Assembly: GCF_000620045.1 (NCBI RefSeq)
Contig: NZ_KK211058.1
Coordinates: 65,333 to 129,332 of the forward strand
Direction: 5' to 3'
Source of the DNA: Halomonas halodenitrificans DSM 735
GTDB taxonomy: Bacteria > Pseudomonadota > Gammaproteobacteria > Pseudomonadales > Halomonadaceae
DNA length: 64,000 bases
Both the position numbers and the translations under genes were made by a program. The notes below the pieces were generated by a model. It saw only the letters and a list, made by a program, of their open reading frames with translations. It had not been told where the DNA came from and searched no databases. This document shows positions 17,075 to 28,763 of the stretch, piece after piece (within the stretch, counting starts at the first letter, position 1; each line of letters begins with the position of its first letter).

Positions 17075-18331
17075 TCAGGAGGCCTTCTTCGCCCGCTTCT
17101 CGTCGAGCACATCCCTGTCCTCGCTGGGCTGGGGCAGCGAGGGAAGCGACTTGTCGAGCAGCTCCACGCTCTGGCGATAGTAGAGCTGGCTCTTCTGGTG
17201 CTCGCCCAGGTTGGCGAAGAGCCGTGCCAGCTCGGCACAGACCACCCCGCTGGACCGCTGTCGCTGGCTCGCCTCGAAGTACTCCTGGGCCTTGCCCCAG
17301 TAGGCATTACGCAGCGCCAGGCGCCCCAGCGTCAGCAGCAGGTCCGGGTCGTTGGGTCGCTCCTGCAGCCACTTTTCGGCAGTGACCAGCTGACGCGAGG
17401 CATCCACATCGAGCAGGCCATAACGCAGCACCAGGCGGCTGTCCCAGTTCTCCTTGAGAGAGTGACGCAACAGCCGCTCGGCGATCGGGTCCTGACCACC
17501 GCGTACCAGTGCTTCGATATAGAGCACAATGAGCTCGACATCGCCACGCAGGTGGTCGGGCATGTCGGCCCAGAGGCTACGCACCGTCTCGATATCGCTG
17601 CCTTCCCGAGCTTCACGCACGATCAGCTCACGGTAGGCGCGTCGCTCGAGCTGGCCGCGCTCCTCGGGAGAAATCAGCTGCTGGGCACCCAGACGCGGCA
17701 TCAGGCGACGCAGGCCATCCCAGTCGCTGACGCTGAGATACGCCTGCTTGAGCTGCTTGAGCACCTGAGGATGATTCGGCAACTGGCGGTCGAGCCGCGT
17801 GAGGATCGCCAGCGCTTCCTCGAACTGCTGGCGGTCGAGCAGCAGCTGCACCTGTACCATCCCCACCGCGGTATCGGCGCCTTCGGTGCTGAGATGAGCA
17901 CGCTTGAGCAGGGTGTCGGCCTGGTCGAAACGTCCCTGGTAGTGGGCCGCCAGGGCCGCAGAGAGGTAGTTGACCAGCGGGGTGCTGGAATCATCCGCCG
18001 ACTTGACCAGTGACTTCTCGGCCCGCTTCCAGCGGCCCTCGGCCAGCGCCACCAGGCCACGCACGGTGCGCTTCATGGCATTGCGATTGCGAGTGCGGCT
18101 GTTCCACACCTTGAACCGGGACACCGGGCGAGACAGCCGCATCAGCAGGCGCAGCGCAAAGTGCAAGACCAGAAAAACCGCCAGCAGGAGCACCAGGCCG
18201 AACCAGAAGGAGGTCTGGAAGGAGGTGCCTCCCACCCGCACCAGCCAGTAACCGGGCACCGACATCATCAGCTGTCCGAACAGCGCACCGATGGCCAGGC
18301 CCAGGACGATGATCAGTATCAGCTTTCTCAT
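17075..18331 (-). CDS. hemY: HemY, membrane TPR protein of the heme operon
   Basis: A 418-aa protein with two N-terminal transmembrane segments (about residues 4-22 and 41-62) and a long helical TPR-rich remainder (for example ALGRLALRNAYWGKAQEYFEAS). It belongs to the proteobacterial HemY_N family, distinct from protoporphyrinogen oxidase HemY of Bacillus. Its biochemical role in heme metabolism is not settled; a scaffold for late heme enzymes has been proposed for E. coli. The start overlaps the hemX stop by four bases. It is the last gene of hemCDXY. Confidence 0.9.
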   Translation of the reverse strand: MRKLILIIVLGLAIGALFGQLMMSVPGYWLVRVGGTSFQTSFWFGLVLLLAVFLVLHFALRLLMRLSRPVSRFKVWNSRTRNRNAMKRTVRGLVALAEGRWKRAEKSLVKSADDSSTPLVNYLSAALAAHYQGRFDQADTLLKRAHLSTEGADTAVGMVQVQLLLDRQQFEEALAILTRLDRQLPNHPQVLKQLKQAYLSVSDWDGLRRLMPRLGAQQLISPEERGQLERRAYRELIVREAREGSDIETVRSLWADMPDHLRGDVELIVLYIEALVRGGQDPIAERLLRHSLKENWDSRLVLRYGLLDVDASRQLVTAEKWLQERPNDPDLLLTLGRLALRNAYWGKAQEYFEASQRQRSSGVVCAELARLFANLGEHQKSQLYYRQSVELLDKSLPSLPQPSEDRDVLDEKRAKKAS

Positions 18332-19803
18332 GCCTCATCTCCCTGGCGCGACTCGAAGCGCCGCTCGATGAAGGTCGCCAGTGCCTGCTGGGAACCGCTG
18401 ATGTCGGGGAGTTCGGGGCGAACCGCTTCACCCTTCAGCTCGCCCAGACGGTCGAGCACCGACTGTACGCCGCTGTCATCGGTATCGTAGTAGCCTTCGA
18501 TCAGGGTAATGGCCTTGTCGAGGCTGGCTTCGAAGAGCTCGCCCTCTTCCTTGAGCAGGGCCAGCTGGGCCTGTTCGATCACCAGGCGCACGCTCTGGCG
18601 AAGATAGGACTCCTGTTCCGGAGAGATCAGCGCCTCCAGCGCCTCATCGTGCTTGCGCACGGTCACCAGGCTCTTCAGCTCCTGGCCGAAGCTGGACAGT
18701 TGCTTCTGCCAGGAGCCGCTCGGAGCCTCCTCCATCTCGGAGCTCGCGGTGATCTCGTCGATGTCCTGGGAAAGCGGGCGTCCGGCGATCTGCTCCTGCT
18801 GGGCATTGAGCGTCAGCCACAGGCCGGTGCGATCCACCCGGGGGACCGCTTCCAGGCTGGAGAGCTCACTGGCAATTTCACGACGCACCGGCACCAGCGC
18901 CGGATTATCGGCCTCCTTGAGGCGCTTGTCGGCAGTGCGCAGCAGGGCGGCTGCACCCTGGACATCGCGCTCCAGCTGCAGACGCTGATTGGCCAGGCGC
19001 AGCAGGTAAGCGGCCTCGGCATGCAGCCAGTCGCGTCCATCGGTCTGCTGCTCGCTGGAGAGTTCGGCCAGCACGCGGTCGAGGGTCTCGTCGACGTTAC
19101 CGCGGTAATCGGCGAACTCGCTTTCCAGAGAGGTAACGGCCTCCTCGAGAGCAGCCTGACGCTCGCTCTCGGCCTCTTCGAAGCGCGATTGCAGCTGGTT
19201 CAGGTCACCGGTGGTCGCGGCCTGGCTGGTCCGTGACTCCAGCTCGGCGATGCGGGCCTGCTGGGCGTCAAGTTTCTGCCATGCCTGCCAGCCGAACAGA
19301 CCGGCGGCGATGGCCAGCAGGATGACCAGCACGATCGCTGTCACACCGGCCTTGCCACCCTTCCCTTCACCGCCACCGCCGGCGGCGGTGCCACCCTTGG
19401 CGCCTCCACCGCCCGGCTGTGACTTGCCGGCTCGGGAAGGAATCGACTCGGCCTTGCCGGCGGCGGCCTTCTTGTCGGCCTTCTTGCCGGCATCCGGCTT
19501 GCTTGACGTCGCCTTGTTGGGAGCCTTGTCGGGGCCAGACGGCCCGACGGATGCCTGGCTCGCCGCCGGCTTGGCGGTATCACTCTGGGCAGCATCGCTC
19601 TGGGCAGTATCGGCCTTGGCGGCCTCGTTCCCGTTCTGGGCGGTCTCGCCCTTGGCGGTGCCGCCACCCTGGTGGGTCTTGTCATGCCGGCGTGAACGGC
19701 GCTTGCCGGAGCTACTGCCCCTGCTGGCCTCGTCACCCGAGGTCGCCGATTGCGCGCCGTCAGACGCCTTCTGTTCTTCCTGCTCGTGTGGTTGCTTGCT
19801 CAT
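18328..19803 (-). CDS. hemX: HemX-family membrane protein
   Basis: A 491-aa HemX-like protein, often annotated as uroporphyrinogen-III C-methyltransferase although it lacks the SAM-methylase motifs. The first about 165 residues are a Lys/Ala/Ser/Gly-rich, disordered cytoplasmic region, much longer than in E. coli. One transmembrane helix (VTAIVLVILLAIAAGLFGW) is followed by a coiled coil (about residues 185-250) and a helical periplasmic domain. The ATG at 19803 lies 8 bp after the hemD stop. An upstream ATG inside hemD with AGGAAG before it would add 12 residues and remains possible. Confidence 0.85.
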   Translation of the reverse strand: MSKQPHEQEEQKASDGAQSATSGDEASRGSSSGKRRSRRHDKTHQGGGTAKGETAQNGNEAAKADTAQSDAAQSDTAKPAASQASVGPSGPDKAPNKATSSKPDAGKKADKKAAAGKAESIPSRAGKSQPGGGGAKGGTAAGGGGEGKGGKAGVTAIVLVILLAIAAGLFGWQAWQKLDAQQARIAELESRTSQAATTGDLNQLQSRFEEAESERQAALEEAVTSLESEFADYRGNVDETLDRVLAELSSEQQTDGRDWLHAEAAYLLRLANQRLQLERDVQGAAALLRTADKRLKEADNPALVPVRREIASELSSLEAVPRVDRTGLWLTLNAQQEQIAGRPLSQDIDEITASSEMEEAPSGSWQKQLSSFGQELKSLVTVRKHDEALEALISPEQESYLRQSVRLVIEQAQLALLKEEGELFEASLDKAITLIEGYYDTDDSGVQSVLDRLGELKGEAVRPELPDISGSQQALATFIERRFESRQGDEA

Positions 19804-19810
19804 CTTGTCG

Positions 19811-20608
19811 CTAGCCCTTTTCGAGATCGTCTTGATCGACATCGGCTTCCTGCGGGTCACAGGCATTGGCCACAGCCGCCGCCAGAACCGCCGGGGTGGC
19901 GCCACGCGCCACGACGGCGTCGCGAAACCCCAGCTTGCCGGCCAGTGTAGCCAACCGGGCGCTGGAAACGATTAGCGGTTGGTTCAAGGCGGCGCCTGCG
20001 CACCATCTTGCCAGATATTCGAGCATTTCTCCGCTGCTGACCACCAACGCACGAAAGTCGCCGGTGGCGAGGCGCTCTGCCATGGCCGGTACGGGGGGCC
20101 GAAGAGTGCGCCGATAGAGGGCCAGGCGAGTCACCCGGGCCCCGCGTGCGGCGAGCGTCTCGGCCAGCAGGGTACGCCCCCCTTCGCCGGCCACCAGCAG
20201 GATCTTCTCGTTATCCAGTGAATGCAGCGAGCCCAGGGTCAGCAGGGCCTCGCTGGTATCCTCACCGACGCTCGCCGGCGGCACATGAACCCGCACGCCG
20301 AGGTGCGCATTCAGCGCCGAGGCGGTGGCCTGCCCCACGGCATAGTAATCCACACCCACCGGCAGCTGGGGCCAGAAGCGATCAAGCGCCGCGGCGAGAC
20401 ACTCGACGGCGAAGGGGCTGACCACCACCACGCGCCGGAACTGGTCGAAATCGAGCCAGGCCGCGCGCTGTTCGGGAGACTCAGGCAGCCCCTCGAGGCA
20501 CATCATCTCGAGGCGCGCCACCGAATGGCCGCACGCTTCGATCGCCTCGGCGAGAATGTCGCCACGCTCGCCCGGACGAGTGATGATCACCGGCGCCGAG
20601 GTAGCCAT
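19811..20608 (-). CDS. hemD: Uroporphyrinogen-III synthase
   Basis: A 265-aa cytoplasmic enzyme that cyclises hydroxymethylbilane, inverting ring D, to uroporphyrinogen III. The family is poorly conserved, but the typical N-terminal ITRP-x-ERGDILAEAI, the mid segment FAVECLAAAL, and the C-terminal LVVSSGEMLEYLARW with PLIVSSARLATLAGKLGF are present. The start overlaps the hemC stop by one base (TGATG), indicating coupled translation. Position in hemCDXY makes the call firm. Confidence 0.92.
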   Translation of the reverse strand: MATSAPVIITRPGERGDILAEAIEACGHSVARLEMMCLEGLPESPEQRAAWLDFDQFRRVVVVSPFAVECLAAALDRFWPQLPVGVDYYAVGQATASALNAHLGVRVHVPPASVGEDTSEALLTLGSLHSLDNEKILLVAGEGGRTLLAETLAARGARVTRLALYRRTLRPPVPAMAERLATGDFRALVVSSGEMLEYLARWCAGAALNQPLIVSSARLATLAGKLGFRDAVVARGATPAVLAAAVANACDPQEADVDQDDLEKG

Positions 20609-21549
20609 CAGTCGGCGCCGTAGACCTCGGCCAGGATATCGCCGGCGCCCATTTCCAGCAGGTCCTCGGCGACGCGGATGCCCAGCGCCTCCGGCTCGTA
20701 GATCGAGCCACGGCCCTCGGCACGCAGTACTCGAGTGCCGTCCGGCCGGCCGACCAGGGCACGCAGCCAGAGGGTCTCGCCGTTATTCTCGAAGATGGCA
20801 TGGCCGCCGATCGGCACCTGACACCCCCCCTCGAGACGCGTGTTCATGGCTCGCTCGGCGCGCACCCGTGTCGCGGTGTCGGGGTCATCCAGCGGCGCCA
20901 GCAGGCCGATCATTTCGGGATCATGGAGGCGGCACTCGATGCCCAGGGCGCCCTGACCGCAGGCCGGCAGGCATACCTCGGGAGGCAGCTCCTGAGCGAT
21001 GCGCGCATCGAGCTTGAGGCGACGCAGACCTGAAGTGGCCAGGATGATGGCATCGAACTCGCCATCGTCGAGCTTGCCCAGGCGCGTCTGGACGTTGCCA
21101 CGCAGGCTGAGAATCTCCAGGTCGGGGCGTGCCTCCTTGACCTGCAGGCCGCGGCGCAGGCTGGAGGTGCCGACCCTTGCCCCCTCGGGCAGCTCCTCGA
21201 AGCTGGAATAGGCGTTGGACACGAAGGCATCGGTGGGCTCTGCACCGGCCAGGATCACCGACAGACCGAGCCCCTCGGGAAAGGTCATGGGCACATCCTT
21301 CATGGAGTGCACGGCGATATCGGCACGTCCGTCGAGCATCGACTCCTCGAGCTCCTTCACGAACAGCCCCTTGCCGCCCACCTTGGCCAGCGGCGTATCG
21401 AGGATCTTGTCACCGCGAGTGGACATCGCCACAAGCTCCACCTCGAGGCCGGGGTGTAGAGCCAGTAACCGGTCCCGGATGTATTCGGCCTGCCACATGG
21501 CCAGTTGACTCTTGCGCGTAGCGATACGCAGCTTGGTGATGGATTGCAC
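20608..21549 (-). CDS. hemC: Porphobilinogen deaminase (hydroxymethylbilane synthase)
   Basis: A 313-aa enzyme that polymerises four porphobilinogens to hydroxymethylbilane. Cys243 in [12 protein letters not shown] carries the dipyrromethane cofactor. Other signatures are [17 protein letters not shown] and GTSSLRRG. I chose the GTG at 21549: GGGAG is seven bases upstream, the protein then has exactly the family length, and it begins [13 protein letters not shown] like its homologues. The longer ATG reading from 21603 lacks a ribosome-binding site. It is divergent from argH. Confidence 0.95.
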   Translation of the reverse strand: MQSITKLRIATRKSQLAMWQAEYIRDRLLALHPGLEVELVAMSTRGDKILDTPLAKVGGKGLFVKELEESMLDGRADIAVHSMKDVPMTFPEGLGLSVILAGAEPTDAFVSNAYSSFEELPEGARVGTSSLRRGLQVKEARPDLEILSLRGNVQTRLGKLDDGEFDAIILATSGLRRLKLDARIAQELPPEVCLPACGQGALGIECRLHDPEMIGLLAPLDDPDTATRVRAERAMNTRLEGGCQVPIGGHAIFENNGETLWLRALVGRPDGTRVLRAEGRGSIYEPEALGIRVAEDLLEMGAGDILAEVYGAD

Positions 21550-21827
21550 GAAATTCTCCCTGTACCGGTTCGAGCCAGCGCCGATATCCGGCGAAGCTGG
21601 CATGCATCACGCACGATAACCTTCATCATAAAGCACCCGGCCAGAGAGGAAAAACTCACGAGCCGTCGAGCCCAGGCCTGAAAGGCCGTATTTGAGGCAG
21701 TGCGGCCCTCGCCTGCCACGGCGACTCTGGTACACTCCTGCCATATCGCGCCGGCCGCCGCGAGACCGGTGGCCGCGGGGGCGACAGCCCCAGCCAATCG
21801 CAACCCGTCATGCAGGATCCCAAGCCG
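21550..21827. promoter_or_regulatory. Divergent hemC / argH promoter region
   Basis: A 278-bp gap carrying the start regions of both operons. AT-rich bases about 21615-21660 are the best candidate promoter zone. No operator (for example an ARG box) was recognised. Confidence 0.4.
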
Positions 21828-23245
<1,418 letters not shown>

Positions 23246-23246
<1 letters not shown>

Positions 23247-23431
23247 TGGGCCGCCTGGCTCCCGCCGCCCTGGCCCTGATGCTGGCCATCGGCCTGGCCG
23301 GCTGCGGCCAGAAGGGACCGCTATACCTGCCCGGCGACGAGCAGGCGGCCGAGCGGTATGATCCTCGCGATGCCCAAACCGAGAGCAGCGATGAGCGCGA
23401 CGATACCGCGCCCCAGGACACGGAGGAGTAG
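23246..23431 (+). CDS. lptM: LptM (YifL) family small lipoprotein
   Basis: A 61-aa outer-membrane lipoprotein. The lipobox is LAGC with Cys20 as the acylated residue, followed directly by the family motif GQKGPLYLP and an acidic, disordered tail. In E. coli, LptM (formerly YifL) helps the LPS translocon LptD/E mature its disulfides, and its gene likewise neighbours dapF. The start overlaps the argH stop and the stop is 2 bp before lysA, so it is embedded in the operon. Confidence 0.88.
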
Positions 23432-23433
23432 CC

Positions 23434-24720
23434 ATGGACCACTTCAACTATCGCGACGGGGTGCTCTACGCCGAAGAGGTTCCGCTGACCGCCATCGCCG
23501 AGTCGTTCGGTACGCCCTGTTATGTGTATTCGAAGGCGACCCTGACCCGCCACTTCCGCGCCTACACCGAGGCGCTGGGCAGCCACCCGCACCTGATCTG
23601 CTATGCGGTCAAGGCCAACTCCAACCTGGCGGTGCTGGGGCTGCTGGCTCGCCTGGGCGCCGGTTTCGATATCGTCTCGGTCGGTGAACTGGAGCGGGTG
23701 CTGATTGCCGGCGGCGACCCGGCCAAGGTGGTCTTCTCCGGCGTGGCCAAGCAGGAAGCCGAGATGGCCCGGGCGCTGGAAGTGGGCATCAAGTGCTTTA
23801 ACGTCGAGTCGCGCCCGGAGCTCGAGCGTCTCGACGCCGTGGCCGGGCGACTCGGCAAGGTGGCCCCGGTGTCGCTGCGGGTCAACCCGGACGTGGACGC
23901 CGGCACACACCCGTATATTTCCACCGGGCTCAAGGACAACAAGTTCGGCATCCCGGTCGACGAGGCCCTGGGCGTCTACGAACTGGCCGCCACGCTGCCC
24001 AATGTGCGTGTGACCGGCCTGGACTGCCATATCGGCTCCCAGCTCACCGAGATCGCCCCCTTCCTGGACGCCCTGGACCGCCTGCTGCTGCTGCTCGAGA
24101 CCCTGCGCCGCCGCGGCATCGAGGTGGAGCATCTGGACCTCGGCGGCGGACTCGGCGTGCCCTACCGCGACGAGCGGCCCCCCGCCCCCTTCGACTATGC
24201 CAGTGCCCTGCTCGAGCGACTCTCGGGCTGGCAGGGCAGCGAACGGCTGACCCTGCTGTTCGAGCCGGGCCGCTCCATCGCGGCCAATGCCGGGGTCCTG
24301 CTGACCCGCGTGGAATTTCTCAAGCCCGGCGAGACCAAGAATTTCGCCATCGTCGACGCCGCCATGAATGATCTGATCCGCCCCGCCCTCTACCAGGCGT
24401 GGCAGGCGATCCTGCCGGTGGATACCCGCCAGGCCAGGCAAAGCGCGACCTATGACGTGGTAGGCCCGGTATGCGAAACCGGCGATTTCCTGGGCAAGGA
24501 ACGCGACCTGGCGATTGTCCCCGGCGATCTGCTGGCGGTGCGTTCCGCCGGCGCCTACGGCTTCGTGATGGCCTCCAACTACAATAGCCGCCCGCGTCCG
24601 GCAGAGGTCATGGTGGACGACAACCAACCCCATCTGGTGCGTCGCCGTGAGCGCCTCACCGAGCTGTGGGCGGGTGAGGCCCTGCTGCCGGAAGCCTCCC
24701 TGGCCGAGGGCCCACGCTGA
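23434..24720 (+). CDS. lysA: Diaminopimelate decarboxylase
   Basis: A 428-aa PLP enzyme that decarboxylates meso-diaminopimelate to lysine, the last step of lysine synthesis. The PLP lysine is Lys60 in [29 protein letters not shown] and the C-terminal CETGDFLG with AGAYG are the substrate- and PLP-phosphate-binding signatures. GGAGGAG precedes the ATG. The stop overlaps the dapF start by one base. Confidence 0.96.
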   Translation: MDHFNYRDGVLYAEEVPLTAIAESFGTPCYVYSKATLTRHFRAYTEALGSHPHLICYAVKANSNLAVLGLLARLGAGFDIVSVGELERVLIAGGDPAKVVFSGVAKQEAEMARALEVGIKCFNVESRPELERLDAVAGRLGKVAPVSLRVNPDVDAGTHPYISTGLKDNKFGIPVDEALGVYELAATLPNVRVTGLDCHIGSQLTEIAPFLDALDRLLLLLETLRRRGIEVEHLDLGGGLGVPYRDERPPAPFDYASALLERLSGWQGSERLTLLFEPGRSIAANAGVLLTRVEFLKPGETKNFAIVDAAMNDLIRPALYQAWQAILPVDTRQARQSATYDVVGPVCETGDFLGKERDLAIVPGDLLAVRSAGAYGFVMASNYNSRPRPAEVMVDDNQPHLVRRRERLTELWAGEALLPEASLAEGPR

Positions 24721-25553
24721 TGCTGCTGCACTTCACCAAGATGCATGGCCTCGGCAACGACTTCATGGTGGTCGACCTGGTGACCCAGCGCGCCCGCCTC
24801 ACCGATGACCAGGTCCGCCGCCTGGCCGACCGCCGCTTCGGCGTCGGCTTCGACCAGCTGCTGGTGGTCGAGCCGCCTCGCGACCCCGACATGGACTTCC
24901 GCTATCGCATCTACAACGCCGACGGCAGCGAGGTGGAGAACTGCGGCAACGGTGCGCGCTGCTTCGCCCGCTTCGTGCGCGATCAGCGACTCACTCACAA
25001 GCGCGAGATCCATGTGGAGACCGCTGGCGGTCCCCTGGTGCTGAAGGTGGAAGACGACGGCCGCATCCGCGTCGACATGGGCGAACCACGCTTCGCCCCC
25101 GCCACGCTGCCCTTCGACGCCCAGGCCGACCGGGTGCTACACACCCTCGACGTGAACGGCGAGCCCGTCGAAATGGGCGTGGTGTCCATGGGCAACCCGC
25201 ATGCGGTGCTGTCGGTCGACGATGTCGACGGCGCCCCGGTCGAACGCCTGGGGCCGGCCATCGAGTGCCATCCACGCTTCCCGAAGCGGGTCAATGTGGG
25301 CTTTATGCAGGTGGTGTCGGCGCACGAGATTCGGCTACGCGTCTACGAACGGGGCAACGGGGAGACCCTGGCCTGCGGCACCGGTGCCTGCGCCGCCGTG
25401 GCCAGCGGCATTCGCCAGGCGCGGCTAGCCAGTCCGGTGACCGCACACCTGCCAGGGGGCAAGCTGACCATCGAGTGGCAAGGCCCCGGCACCCCCCTGT
25501 CGATGACCGGCCCCGCCGAACGCGTCTTCGATGGCCGCCTGCTGCTCTACTAA
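24720..25553 (+). CDS. dapF: Diaminopimelate epimerase
   Basis: A 277-aa cofactor-independent epimerase converting LL- to meso-diaminopimelate for lysine and peptidoglycan. The two catalytic cysteines are Cys75 (ENCGNGARC) and Cys219 (LACGTGACA). [11 protein letters not shown] at the N-terminus and GNPHAV are also family signatures. Translation is coupled to lysA by a one-base overlap. Confidence 0.96.
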   Translation: MLLHFTKMHGLGNDFMVVDLVTQRARLTDDQVRRLADRRFGVGFDQLLVVEPPRDPDMDFRYRIYNADGSEVENCGNGARCFARFVRDQRLTHKREIHVETAGGPLVLKVEDDGRIRVDMGEPRFAPATLPFDAQADRVLHTLDVNGEPVEMGVVSMGNPHAVLSVDDVDGAPVERLGPAIECHPRFPKRVNVGFMQVVSAHEIRLRVYERGNGETLACGTGACAAVASGIRQARLASPVTAHLPGGKLTIEWQGPGTPLSMTGPAERVFDGRLLLY

Positions 25554-25577
25554 TTCCTGATTCCGCGAGGAGATGGC

Positions 25578-26294
25578 ATGTCACGAGTCGCACCAGAACC
25601 GCTCAAGACCCTCGACCCGGATCGGGTCGCCGAATGGCTGGCCACCCAGCCCGACTTCTTCGTCGGCCGTGAGGGCCTGCTGCAACAGCTCAAGGTTCCC
25701 CATCCCGAAGCGGGCGGGGCTACCTCGCTGCTGGAGCGCCTGGTGCACGACCTGCGGGCCCGTGCCGAGAAGGCCGAGGGCCGCCTGGAGCAGCTGCTGG
25801 AGTCGGCGCGCCACAACGAGGCCCAGTATCGACGCACGCGGGAACTGGTGCTGGCGCTGGTGGCGGCCCAGGACCGCGACGCCCTGGGGCAGGCACTGGC
25901 GACCCAGCTCGGCGAGCACTTCTCCACGCCGGCGGTGGCGCTATGGTGCCCGGCCAGCCTCTCCGATAACGAGCCACACCCGCCCCAGGCGCCTCGCCAG
26001 GTACTCGACGAACATGCCGGCTCACGGCTCTCCTCCCTGCTCGACGGCCGCACCAGCCGCTGTACTCGCCTGACGCCCACCGACTGGAAACGGCTGCTGC
26101 CACACGCCGGCGCACCGCGTCGTTCCGGGTCATGCGCCATCACCCGGCTGAGCCTGGGAGAACCACTGGGGTATCTGGTGCTCGCCAGTCCCGACCCCGA
26201 GCACTTCAGGGCCAGCATGGATACCCTGTTCACGGAATACGTGGGCGATGTGGTGGCACGGCTGCTGATAAGCCTCGGCCCCGACCATGTCTAG
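25578..26294 (+). CDS. DUF484 family protein
   Basis: A 238-aa cytoplasmic protein matching the DUF484 pattern: an N-terminal helical part with VAEWLATQPDFFVGREGLLQ (about residues 17-36), a coiled-coil region (about 55-90), and a GAF-like C-terminal half. The family is conserved between dapF and xerC in many gammaproteobacteria, but its molecular role is unknown to me. GAGGAG precedes the ATG. The 3' end overlaps xerC by eight bases. Confidence 0.88.
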   Translation: MSRVAPEPLKTLDPDRVAEWLATQPDFFVGREGLLQQLKVPHPEAGGATSLLERLVHDLRARAEKAEGRLEQLLESARHNEAQYRRTRELVLALVAAQDRDALGQALATQLGEHFSTPAVALWCPASLSDNEPHPPQAPRQVLDEHAGSRLSSLLDGRTSRCTRLTPTDWKRLLPHAGAPRRSGSCAITRLSLGEPLGYLVLASPDPEHFRASMDTLFTEYVGDVVARLLISLGPDHV

Positions 26295-27204
26295 CCAGGA
26301 GCCACTCGGCACCGAGATCGAGGCCTTCCTGGCCCAGCTTTCGCGCACCGCCAGCCCCGCCACCCTGGATGCCTATCGGCGCGACCTGGCAGGCCTGCTC
26401 GACTTTATGGACGAGCAGGGGATCGCGTCGTGGCACCAGCTGGATGCCGGGCTGCTGCGCCGCTTCCTGGGCGGCGAGCGAGCCCGGGGCCTGGGCCCGC
26501 GCAGCCTCGCCCGGCGCCGCTCGGCCTGCTCGAAGTTGGCGGACCACCTGCTTGCCAAGGGTCTGCTCGAGCACAACCCGGTAGCGCTGGTGCGCAACCC
26601 TCGCCAGCCGCGCCACCTGCCCCGTCCGGTAGACGTGGATCGCCTGGCGAGCTTTCTGGACACCCCCCACGACGGCTCCCCCCTGTCGGTGCGCGACCAG
26701 GCAATGCTCGAACTCTTCTACTCCAGTGGCCTGCGCCTGGCCGAGCTGGCCGGGCTGAACCTGGTCGATCTACACGGCGAGCGGGTGCGGGTGCTGGGCA
26801 AGGGCGGCAAGCCACGCCAGGTCCCGGTGGGGTCGCGGGCCCGTCAGGCCCTGGAGGCGTGGCTACAACTGCGCATGAACATGGCGGCCGCGGGCGAGCA
26901 GGCGATGTTCATCAGCAACCGCGGGACACGGCTGGGTCATCGTGCCATCCAGCAACGCCTGGCGCTGATTGCTCGCCGCCGCGGCCTCGACGAGCACCTG
27001 CATCCGCATCGCCTGCGCCATTCCTTTGCCAGCCACCTGCTGGAGTCCAGCCAGGACCTGCGTGCCGTTCAGGAGCTGCTCGGTCACGCCAACCTCTCCA
27101 CCACCCAGGTCTATACTCACCTCGACTGGCAGCACCTGGCGGCCAGCTACGATGCCGCACACCCTCGTGCACGGCGTCGACGCAGCGACGAGACCCCGAC
27201 ATGA
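26287..27204 (+). CDS. xerC: Tyrosine recombinase XerC
   Basis: A 305-aa site-specific recombinase that, with XerD, resolves chromosome dimers at dif during division. An N-terminal SAM-like core-binding domain (about 1-95) precedes the catalytic domain with Arg150 (SGLRLAEL), Lys172 (LGKGGK), His241 and Arg244 (HPHRLRHSF), His267 (LGHANL) and the nucleophile Tyr276 (TTQVYTH). All catalytic residues are present. Its place after dapF and DUF484 and before yigB is the classical one. It overlaps both neighbours by 4-8 bases. Confidence 0.95.
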   Translation: MSSQEPLGTEIEAFLAQLSRTASPATLDAYRRDLAGLLDFMDEQGIASWHQLDAGLLRRFLGGERARGLGPRSLARRRSACSKLADHLLAKGLLEHNPVALVRNPRQPRHLPRPVDVDRLASFLDTPHDGSPLSVRDQAMLELFYSSGLRLAELAGLNLVDLHGERVRVLGKGGKPRQVPVGSRARQALEAWLQLRMNMAAAGEQAMFISNRGTRLGHRAIQQRLALIARRRGLDEHLHPHRLRHSFASHLLESSQDLRAVQELLGHANLSTTQVYTHLDWQHLAASYDAAHPRARRRRSDETPT

Positions 27205-27926
27205 ATCTCGAGGCAATCACCTTCGATCTGGATGACACCCTGTGGGACAACGGCGGCGTGATGCACCGGACCGAGCACGGCCACTACACCTGGCTCGATG
27301 CGGCACTCGCCGAATGGCAGGCCCTGGAGTCTGCCGAGCGCTTCGCCGCCCGCTTCCCACTGGAAGCGTTCGTGGCACGGCGCCAGGCCCTGGCCATCGC
27401 TCACCCCCCGCGTCGCGGCGACTTCACCTGGCTGCGACAGCGAGCACTGACCGAGCTGTTGGGAGAATACGGGCTGGCGAAGGAGCACGCCGAACACTGG
27501 GCACAGCGCGCCATGGAACGCTTCATGGAGCTACGCCACGAAGTCGAGCCGCACCCCGAGGTGGAACGACTGCTCACGGGCCTGGCCCGACACTATGGCC
27601 TGGCCAGCATCACCAACGGCAACGTCGAGGTGACCCGCCTGGCGCTGGGGCGCCACTTCCCGGTGGCCATTGCCGCCGGCGAGCTGCTTGCCCCCAAGCC
27701 CGATCCGCGCCCCTTCCTGCTGGCCCTCTCCCACCTGGGCACACACCCCGAGCGGGCACTCCATGTGGGAGATTCCTGGGAAGAAGATGCCTTGCCCGCT
27801 CACCGCCTGGGCATGCAAGCGGCCTGGATCGGCCCCGATGATCGCTCGCTGCCTGCCGGCATCCATCGCCTGAGCCATGTTCGCGAATTACCCGAGCTGA
27901 TCGACTGGCTGGAGGCGCGGGACTAG
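27201..27926 (+). CDS. yigB: HAD-family phosphatase, YigB-like
   Basis: A 241-aa haloacid-dehalogenase phosphatase. Motif I is FDLDDTLWD (residues 8-16), motif II the ITNGN region, and motif III/IV KPDPRPF with [10 protein letters not shown]. coli YigB dephosphorylates 5-amino-6-(5-phosphoribitylamino)uracil phosphate in riboflavin synthesis and also lies just after xerC; that role is inferred here from similarity and order. The ATG at 27201 overlaps the xerC stop (ATGA). The gene ends tail-to-tail with engB, their stop codons overlapping within CTAG. Confidence 0.88.
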   Translation: MNLEAITFDLDDTLWDNGGVMHRTEHGHYTWLDAALAEWQALESAERFAARFPLEAFVARRQALAIAHPPRRGDFTWLRQRALTELLGEYGLAKEHAEHWAQRAMERFMELRHEVEPHPEVERLLTGLARHYGLASITNGNVEVTRLALGRHFPVAIAAGELLAPKPDPRPFLLALSHLGTHPERALHVGDSWEEDALPAHRLGMQAAWIGPDDRSLPAGIHRLSHVRELPELIDWLEARD

Positions 27927-28528
27927 TCCAGCAACCAGCCATCGAGGCGCGCCTCGAGTTCCTCGACGCCCTGGCCCTTGAGCGACGAGAACAGCTGAAT
28001 GGTCACCAGGTCCTCCCACTCACGCAGCCGAGAGCGTACCTGCTGCAGGGCGCCGGCCGCCGGGCCACGCTTGAGTTTATCGGCCTTGGTCAGCAGGATA
28101 TGCACCGGCATCTCCTGCTCATCGGCCCACCCGAGCATGGTCTCGTCGAACTCCGAGAGCGGGTGGCGAACATCCATCAACAACACCAGGCCGCGCAGGG
28201 AGGCACGACGCCTCAGGTAGTCGGAAAGGTGGCGTTGCCACTCCAGCTTGACCGACTCGGGCACCTTGGCGTAACCATAGCCAGGCAGGTCCACCAGGCG
28301 CCGGTCACGGTCATCACCCAGCGAGAAGAAGTTGATCAACTGGGTGCGGCCGGGCGTCTTGGAGGTTCTTGCGAGCGCCTTCTGACGCGTCAATGCATTG
28401 ATGGCACTTGATTTTCCGGCATTTGAACGACCCGCGAAGGCTACCTCGGCGCCGCTGTTATCCGGGCAGTGGGCCAGGGTGGGAGCGCTGATGAGGAAGC
28501 GGGCGGTCTGATAGTTGAGTCGCGCCAT
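27923..28528 (-). CDS. engB: Ribosome-biogenesis GTPase EngB (YsxC/YihA)
   Basis: A 201-aa TRAFAC GTPase needed for 50S subunit assembly. G1 is [10 protein letters not shown]2 lies in [11 protein letters not shown]3 is DLPGYG, and G4 is LTKADK. The start at 28528 ([12 protein letters not shown]) was chosen because AGGAA lies upstream and homologues begin here; the frame stays open 34 codons further. It is convergent with yigB and divergent from cytochrome c4. Confidence 0.95.
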   Translation of the reverse strand: MARLNYQTARFLISAPTLAHCPDNSGAEVAFAGRSNAGKSSAINALTRQKALARTSKTPGRTQLINFFSLGDDRDRRLVDLPGYGYAKVPESVKLEWQRHLSDYLRRRASLRGLVLLMDVRHPLSEFDETMLGWADEQEMPVHILLTKADKLKRGPAAGALQQVRSRLREWEDLVTIQLFSSLKGQGVEELEARLDGWLLD

Positions 28529-28763
28529 GGGCAAGAATTCCTGACATTGATCAAGGGCCCGTCGGCTTGCATTCCCGCCGACGGGGTGATTCGGTATAAT
28601 ACAGTGTCTTTTGTCTGCGACCCGGGGCACGCTAGTGTACCACCGCGCCCACGACGTCCGCGATTGGCCCGCTCAGGATAGAACAGAGGCCGGTCGGCGT
28701 CGCGATCCGGGCGACACCCAGGGTACGTACCGGTCAACAACGTAACGGCATAGTGGATTAGCG
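28529..28763. promoter_or_regulatory. Divergent engB / cytochrome c4 promoter region
   Basis: A 235-bp gap. A perfect TATAAT lies at 28595-28600 on plus, with a poor -35 (TTCCCG, 28572-28577) at 17-bp spacing. It would drive the cytochrome c4 gene with a leader of about 155 nt. No repressor site was recognised. Confidence 0.5.
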
